Shown: positions 5,575 to 8,730 of the stretch, piece by piece
How the letters are laid out: every line of letters starts with the position of its first letter
Position numbering within the stretch: position 1 is the stretch's first letter
NCBI GenBank assembly: GCA_023418375.1
Contig: JAEZZV010000050.1
Coordinates: forward strand, 1 to 8,730
Origin: Actinomycetes bacterium
GTDB lineage: Bacteria > Actinomycetota > Actinomycetes > Actinomycetales > Cellulomonadaceae
Direction of reading: 5' to 3'
Length of the DNA: 8,730 nt
Made by a program: the position numbers and the translations under genes
Notes under the pieces: generated by a model
Database searches by the model: none
What the model saw: only the letters and a program-made list of their open reading frames with translations
What the model was told of the DNA's origin: nothing

Positions 5575-6549
5575 ATGCCTCGCCTGCGCCGCGTCCGTTC
5601 CGGCGATCCGGGCTGGTCGCGGCGAGCGTCCGGTCGCGGCTTCGTGTACCTCGACGAGGCCGGGCGCCGGATCACCGACCCCGAGGCGGTCGCGCGGTGC
5701 CGCGACCTGGTCATCCCGCCGGCGTGGCGCGACGTGTGGATCTGCCCTGCCGCGAACGGCCACATCCAGGCGATGGGCACCGACGACGCCGGTCGGCGCC
5801 AGTACCTGTACCACCCCCAGTGGCGCGCCCGGCGCGACCGCCTCAAGCACGACCACGTGGTGCAGCTGGCCCGGAGGCTGCCCTCCGCGCGTCGCCGGGT
5901 GGCGGGCGACCTGGCGCGCCCTGACCTCGACCGGGCCAAGGTGCTCGCCCTGGCGTTCCGGCTGCTCGACGAGGCCTACTTCCGGGCGGGCGGGGAGACC
6001 TACGCCAAGGAGAACGGGTCCTTCGGGCTGGCCACGCTGCGCCGCGAGCACGTGCGCGTCGCCGACGACGGCGTCTGGTTCGCCTACCCCGCGAAGTCGG
6101 GCCAGTGGCGCGAGGCCCAGGTGCGCGATCCGGACGTGCGGGCGACCGTGGCCGCGTTGCTCGAGCGCGATGACGACCACCCGGACCTGCTCGCCTGGCG
6201 CAACGGCGACGGCGCGTGGCACGACGTGACGACCGCGGACATCCTGGAGTACGTCAAGGCGCGCCTCGGGCCGCAGGCACGGCCGAAGGACTTCAGGACG
6301 TGGCACGCGACCGTGCTCGCGGCCGCGGCGCTCGGCCGGCACGACGTGCCGCGCAGCGAGCGCGCCCGCCGCCGCGTCGTCGCGCAGGTGGTCCGCGAGG
6401 TCGCCGAGGAGCTCGGCAACACGCCGGCCGTGTGCCGGGCCTCGTACATCGACCCACGCGTCGTCGACATGTGGGAACGCGGGCAGAGCATCGGCCGACG
6501 CCGCACCCGGGACGGTGCGGAGCGCGCACTCGTCGCGCTGCTCGGCTGA
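5575..6549 (+). CDS. Type IB DNA topoisomerase (poxvirus-like bacterial family)
   Basis: Relaxes supercoiled DNA by nicking one strand through a 3'-phosphotyrosyl intermediate and letting the duplex swivel, without ATP. The 324-residue protein has an N-terminal DNA-clamp domain (FVYLDEAGRRITD about 23-35; VIPPAWRDVWICP about 46-58; NGHIQAMGTDDAGRRQYLYH about 61-80) and a catalytic domain from about 115. Active-site candidates are R137 (AYFRAGG), K174 (AKSGQ), R241 (KDFRTWHATVLAA), N282 (LGNTPAV) and nucleophile Y291 (CRASYIDPRVVD). From memory, the Deinococcus radiodurans enzyme uses an Arg-Lys-Arg-Asn-Tyr set with nearly the same spacing, so this copy looks intact. The ATG is chosen because the family sequence starts there and a -10-like box is six bases upstream. 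It follows tesB by 45 bases and converges on the MFS gene. Its role in the cell is unknown, as is generally true of bacterial TopIB. Confidence 0.95.
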   Translation: MPRLRRVRSGDPGWSRRASGRGFVYLDEAGRRITDPEAVARCRDLVIPPAWRDVWICPAANGHIQAMGTDDAGRRQYLYHPQWRARRDRLKHDHVVQLARRLPSARRRVAGDLARPDLDRAKVLALAFRLLDEAYFRAGGETYAKENGSFGLATLRREHVRVADDGVWFAYPAKSGQWREAQVRDPDVRATVAALLERDDDHPDLLAWRNGDGAWHDVTTADILEYVKARLGPQARPKDFRTWHATVLAAAALGRHDVPRSERARRRVVAQVVREVAEELGNTPAVCRASYIDPRVVDMWERGQSIGRRRTRDGAERALVALLG

Positions 6550-6568
6550 CCCCGGTGGACCGGCCAGC
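6545..6568. terminator. Weak two-part hairpin between the topoisomerase and MFS genes
   Basis: The 22-base gap between these convergent genes can fold as GCTG/CAGC (6545-6548 with 6565-6568) around CCGG-TGGA-CCGG (6552-6563). The stems are short and interrupted, with no U-run in either direction. It is a possible shared terminator, with low support. Confidence 0.25.
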
Positions 6569-6571
6569 GCA

Positions 6572-8011
6572 CTACTCCATGTCCTCCAGCTGGCGGCCGC
6601 GCGTCTCGGGCACCCAGCGCAGCACGAACAGGAACGACACCGCCGCGAACCCCGTGTAGAGCCCGTAGGCGAGGCCGAGCCCGACCTCGGCGAGGGCGGG
6701 GAACGTCGTCGAGATGAGGAAGTTGCCGGCCCACTGGGCGGCAGCGGCCAGGCCGAGCGCGGCCGCGCGGATCCGGTTGTTGAACATCTCGCCCAGGAGC
6801 ACCCAGACCGCGGGACCCCACGACATGCCGAAGAACACGACGAAGAGGTTCGCCGCGACGAGGGCCACGGCACCGGCCGCGCCCTCGAGCGCGGGCTCGC
6901 CGTCGACGACGGGCGCCGTCGCGAAGGAGAGCGCGAGCGCGGCCAGGCTCGCCGCCATGCCCGCCGACCCGATGAGCAGCAGGCGCCGGCGGCCGACACG
7001 GTCGATCATGGCGATGGCGAGGACGGTCACGGCGATGTTGGTCACCGACGTGATGACGGTCTGCACCAGCGCGTCGGCCTCGCTGAAGCCGACCTGCTGC
7101 CACAGCGAGGACGAGTAGTAGAAGATCACGTTGATCCCGACGAACTGCTGGAACAGCGACAACCCGATGCCGACCCAGACGATCGGCAGCAGCCCCAGGA
7201 ACGGGCCGCGCAGGTCGGCCACGCTGCTCCTCGCGTCGGCGGCGACGGTGCGGCGGATCTCCCGCAGCCGCTCGTCGACGCCGGTCTTGAGCACCTGTGC
7301 CAGGACAGATCGGGCCTCCTGGTGCTCCCCCCGCGCGACCAGGAAGCGCGGCGACTCGGGGATCTGGAGCGCCAGGACCCCGTAGGCGACGGCCGGGACG
7401 ACCTCCGTGAGGAACATCCAGCGCCAGGCCTCGAGCCCGAGCCACAGCTCCTCGGCCGCGCCGCCCGCGGCGGTCGCGATGAAGTAGTCGCTGAGCAGCG
7501 CGACGAAGATGCCGGTGACGATGGCCAGCTGCTGGAGCGAGCCGAGCCTGCCGCGGATGCTCGCCGGCGAGATCTCCGCGATGTAGGCGGGCGCGATCAC
7601 GGACGCGGCGCCGACGGCGAGCCCGCCGACGACGCGCCAGACGATGAGGTCCCAGGGGCCCTGAGCAAGTCCGGACCCGACGGCGCTCACGGTGAAGAAG
7701 ACCGATGCGAGGAGCATCACCCGCACACGGCCGTACCTGCCCGCCAGCTGGCCCGCGACCCACGCGCCTGCGGCGCACCCGAGCAGCGCCGACGACACGG
7801 TGAAGCCGGTCAGCCCGGCGCCGATGCCGAAGTCCGCCCGGATCGCCTCGACGGCACCGTTGATGACCGCGGTGTCGAACCCGAAGAGGAACCCACCGAT
7901 GGCGGCGACGACGGCGAGCAGCACCGCCCGCCCGGTGTCGCACTCCTCACGGGCCGCGGTGCCGCCACCCCCGATGGCCTCCCCGCGCTCCACGCTGTCG
8001 GTCCCGGACAT
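6572..8011 (-). CDS. MFS sugar porter (proton-linked hexose transporter, GlcP/XylE-like)
   Basis: An inner-membrane transporter of the major facilitator superfamily, sugar porter family, probably proton-coupled uptake of a hexose or pentose. The 479-residue protein has about 12 hydrophobic segments. It carries the family signatures: GFLFGFDTAVINGA (40-53) in TM1, GRYGRV (91-96) in the loop 2-3, the R126/GG pair and PAYIAEISPASIRGRLGS (141-158) around TM4-5, PESPRFL (218-224) at the end of TM6, QQFVGINVIFYYS (288-300) in TM7, DRVGRR (337-342) in loop 8-9, and PETRGRQLEDME at the C terminus. The first 28 residues are a polar tail. ATG at 8011 follows GAGGGGG four bases upstream. Imported sugar would be unphosphorylated and need a kinase, none of which is visible. 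The 4HBT gene upstream is on the same strand, but an 84-base gap with a -10-like box suggests a separate promoter. The actual substrate cannot be read from the sequence. Confidence 0.94.
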   Translation of the reverse strand: MSGTDSVERGEAIGGGGTAAREECDTGRAVLLAVVAAIGGFLFGFDTAVINGAVEAIRADFGIGAGLTGFTVSSALLGCAAGAWVAGQLAGRYGRVRVMLLASVFFTVSAVGSGLAQGPWDLIVWRVVGGLAVGAASVIAPAYIAEISPASIRGRLGSLQQLAIVTGIFVALLSDYFIATAAGGAAEELWLGLEAWRWMFLTEVVPAVAYGVLALQIPESPRFLVARGEHQEARSVLAQVLKTGVDERLREIRRTVAADARSSVADLRGPFLGLLPIVWVGIGLSLFQQFVGINVIFYYSSSLWQQVGFSEADALVQTVITSVTNIAVTVLAIAMIDRVGRRRLLLIGSAGMAASLAALALSFATAPVVDGEPALEGAAGAVALVAANLFVVFFGMSWGPAVWVLLGEMFNNRIRAAALGLAAAAQWAGNFLISTTFPALAEVGLGLAYGLYTGFAAVSFLFVLRWVPETRGRQLEDME

Positions 8012-8038
8012 CGCGCCCCCTCACGCCGGTGTCCTTGG

Positions 8039-8044
8039 ACGGTA
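8039..8044 (-). promoter_or_regulatory. Candidate -10 box of the MFS transporter gene
   Basis: TACCGT on the minus strand fits TANNNT, 27 bases before the ATG, giving a leader of about 20 bases that contains GAGGGGG. No clear -35 is seen. A short inverted repeat (GTCGG 8046-8050, CCGAC 8057-8061, 6-base spacer) lies in its spacer region and could be an operator. Confidence 0.35.
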
Positions 8045-8095
8045 AGTCGGGTTCGACCGACCGGCCACCGCAGCGACCCCGGGGCGTGGGCGCGC

Positions 8096-8575
8096 TCATC
8101 CCTCCCGGCGACGCCAGGTCACGGGCGGGCCGCAGTACGGCTCCCACGCCGCGCGCTCGGCGGGCGTGAGGCGGCGCGGGCGGCCGGAGCCGGCGTCGAG
8201 CATGACGATCGTCGTCATGGCCTGGACGAACACCGTCCGCCGGCCGCCCACCGTGGCGGTGACCTCGTAGCAGACCTCGATGCTCGCCCCGCCGAGGCGA
8301 CCCAGCCACATCTCGACGACGGCCGGCTCCCGCAGGTGCGGCATGGGCGCGAGGTACTCCAGCTCCTGGCGGGCGACGACCGTCACCGTGTCGGAGCCCG
8401 GGGTGGCGTCGAGCACGGCCGTCGGGTGCGCCTGCTCAGCCGCGGCCGGGTGTCGCCAGAACGCCGCGATCCGCGCCTCCTCCAGCAGCGTCAGCACGGC
8501 CCCGTTGTTCACGTGCCCGTACGCGTCCAGGTCGGCCCAGCGCAGCGCCACCGGGATGTGCAGCCGCTCACCCAC
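8096..8575 (-). CDS. 4HBT-family (hotdog) acyl-CoA thioesterase
   Basis: A single-hotdog thioesterase of the 4-hydroxybenzoyl-CoA thioesterase type, hydrolysing an acyl-CoA of unknown acyl group. The 159-residue protein opens with the family motif RWADLDAYGHVNN (12-24), in which D17 is the expected catalytic Asp, followed by the long helix (LTLLEEARIAAFW, 28-40). Strands QELEYLAPM, VVEMWLGRLGGASIEVCYEV and VQAMTTIVMLD make up the sheet. The tail RRLTPAERAAWEPY (134-147) is also typical of the family. The GTG at 8575 follows AGGAG (8584-8588) at 8 bases. Unlike TesB in this window it is unrelated in architecture (one hotdog domain, Asp in the N-terminal strand-helix turn). The gene is downstream of another minus-strand gene by 74 bases, which include tandem repeats, and may be co-transcribed with it. 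Confidence 0.92.
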   Translation of the reverse strand: MGERLHIPVALRWADLDAYGHVNNGAVLTLLEEARIAAFWRHPAAAEQAHPTAVLDATPGSDTVTVVARQELEYLAPMPHLREPAVVEMWLGRLGGASIEVCYEVTATVGGRRTVFVQAMTTIVMLDAGSGRPRRLTPAERAAWEPYCGPPVTWRRREG

Positions 8576-8588
8576 GCGCGTGTCTCCT

Positions 8589-8638
8589 CTCCTCGTCCGT
8601 CCGAGGTCTCGTCGGTCCGGTGGTCTCGTCGGTCCGGT
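8589..8638. repeat. 17-bp direct tandem repeat, two exact copies plus one degraded
   Basis: GGTCTCGTCGGTCCGGT occurs at 8605-8621 and again, exactly and without gap, at 8622-8638. A third, degraded copy (CTCGTCCGTCCG, about 8589-8604) lies next to them and runs into the ribosome binding site of the 4HBT gene. It fills most of the gap between the 4HBT start and the stop of the next gene. Confidence 0.75.
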
Positions 8639-8649
8639 GGCTCCTCGGC

Positions 8650-8730
8650 TCAGCGCCGCCGCGCCCGGCCGGCCATCGCGACCTGGGCGGCCGCGCGCGC
8701 CCGCACCAGCCGGTCCAGGACGTCCGCGAC
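8650..8730 (-). CDS. 3' end of an unidentified minus-strand gene
   Basis: The minus strand is open from the window edge to a TGA at 8650-8652. The last 26 residues include VADVLDRLVRARAAAQV and end in AGRARRR. This looks like a C-terminal amphipathic helix followed by a basic tail, but it is too short to name. Orientation and its 74-base distance to the 4HBT gene fit an upstream operon partner. The start and most of the gene lie outside the window. I rate it above chance because it ends just before the repeat and its strand matches the downstream gene. Confidence 0.4.
   Translation of the reverse strand, partial: VADVLDRLVRARAAAQVAMAGRARRR

Noticed and set aside
5176..6999. A 607-codon minus-strand open frame opposite tesB and the topoisomerase gene
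   Set aside because: No recognisable domain and antisense composition; the plus-strand genes have intact active sites.
1..8730. A search for a defence, mobile-element or biosynthetic system
   Set aside because: Every gene of substance belongs to a known housekeeping or metabolic family. There are no transposases, integrases, attachment-like repeats, CRISPR repeats, toxin-antitoxin pairs or modular enzymes, and composition is even throughout.

Overview
The window is very GC-rich (well above 70% by eye, with third codon positions almost all G or C). Gene content and protein sequences point to a high-GC actinobacterium, most plausibly a Micrococcales relative such as Cellulomonas. That placement is inferred from protein style, not from a marker gene. 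Coding density is high and no stretch over 300 bases lacks a gene. I see no rRNA, tRNA, CRISPR array, insertion sequence or phage gene.

Layout, left to right. (1) 49-2169, minus: 4-alpha-glucanotransferase MalQ. (2) 2248-3228, plus: MscS-type mechanosensitive channel, divergent from malQ across a 78-base promoter region. (3) 3252-3749 and 3859-4089, both minus: glucose-family PTS EIIA and EIIB as separate small proteins, with no EIIC gene nearby. (4) 4199-4630 and 4627-5529, plus: a truncated haemoglobin of the GlbO type translationally coupled (ATGA) to a TesB acyl-CoA thioesterase. (5) 5575-6549, plus: a poxvirus-like type IB DNA topoisomerase. (6) 6572-8011, minus: an MFS sugar porter. (7) 8096-8575, minus: a 4HBT/hotdog thioesterase. 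(8) 8650-8730, minus: the last codons of an unidentified gene. A possible 3' end of a plus-strand gene lies at the left edge.

A carbohydrate theme links several genes: MalQ remodels maltodextrins, the EIIA/EIIB pair relays phosphate to a sugar permease encoded elsewhere, and the MFS porter would bring in free hexose without phosphorylation. The globin, channel, topoisomerase and two thioesterases are housekeeping or stress-type genes with no evident shared pathway.

I found no convincing undescribed multi-gene system. The features most worth a second look are small: the split PTS pair without EIIC; an 8-bp inverted repeat between mscS and the EIIA gene whose two arms contain the two stop codons; -10-like boxes exactly 6 nt before three start codons, suggesting leaderless transcripts; overlapping divergent -10-like boxes between the EIIB gene and glbO; and a 17-bp tandem duplication next to the 4HBT gene.
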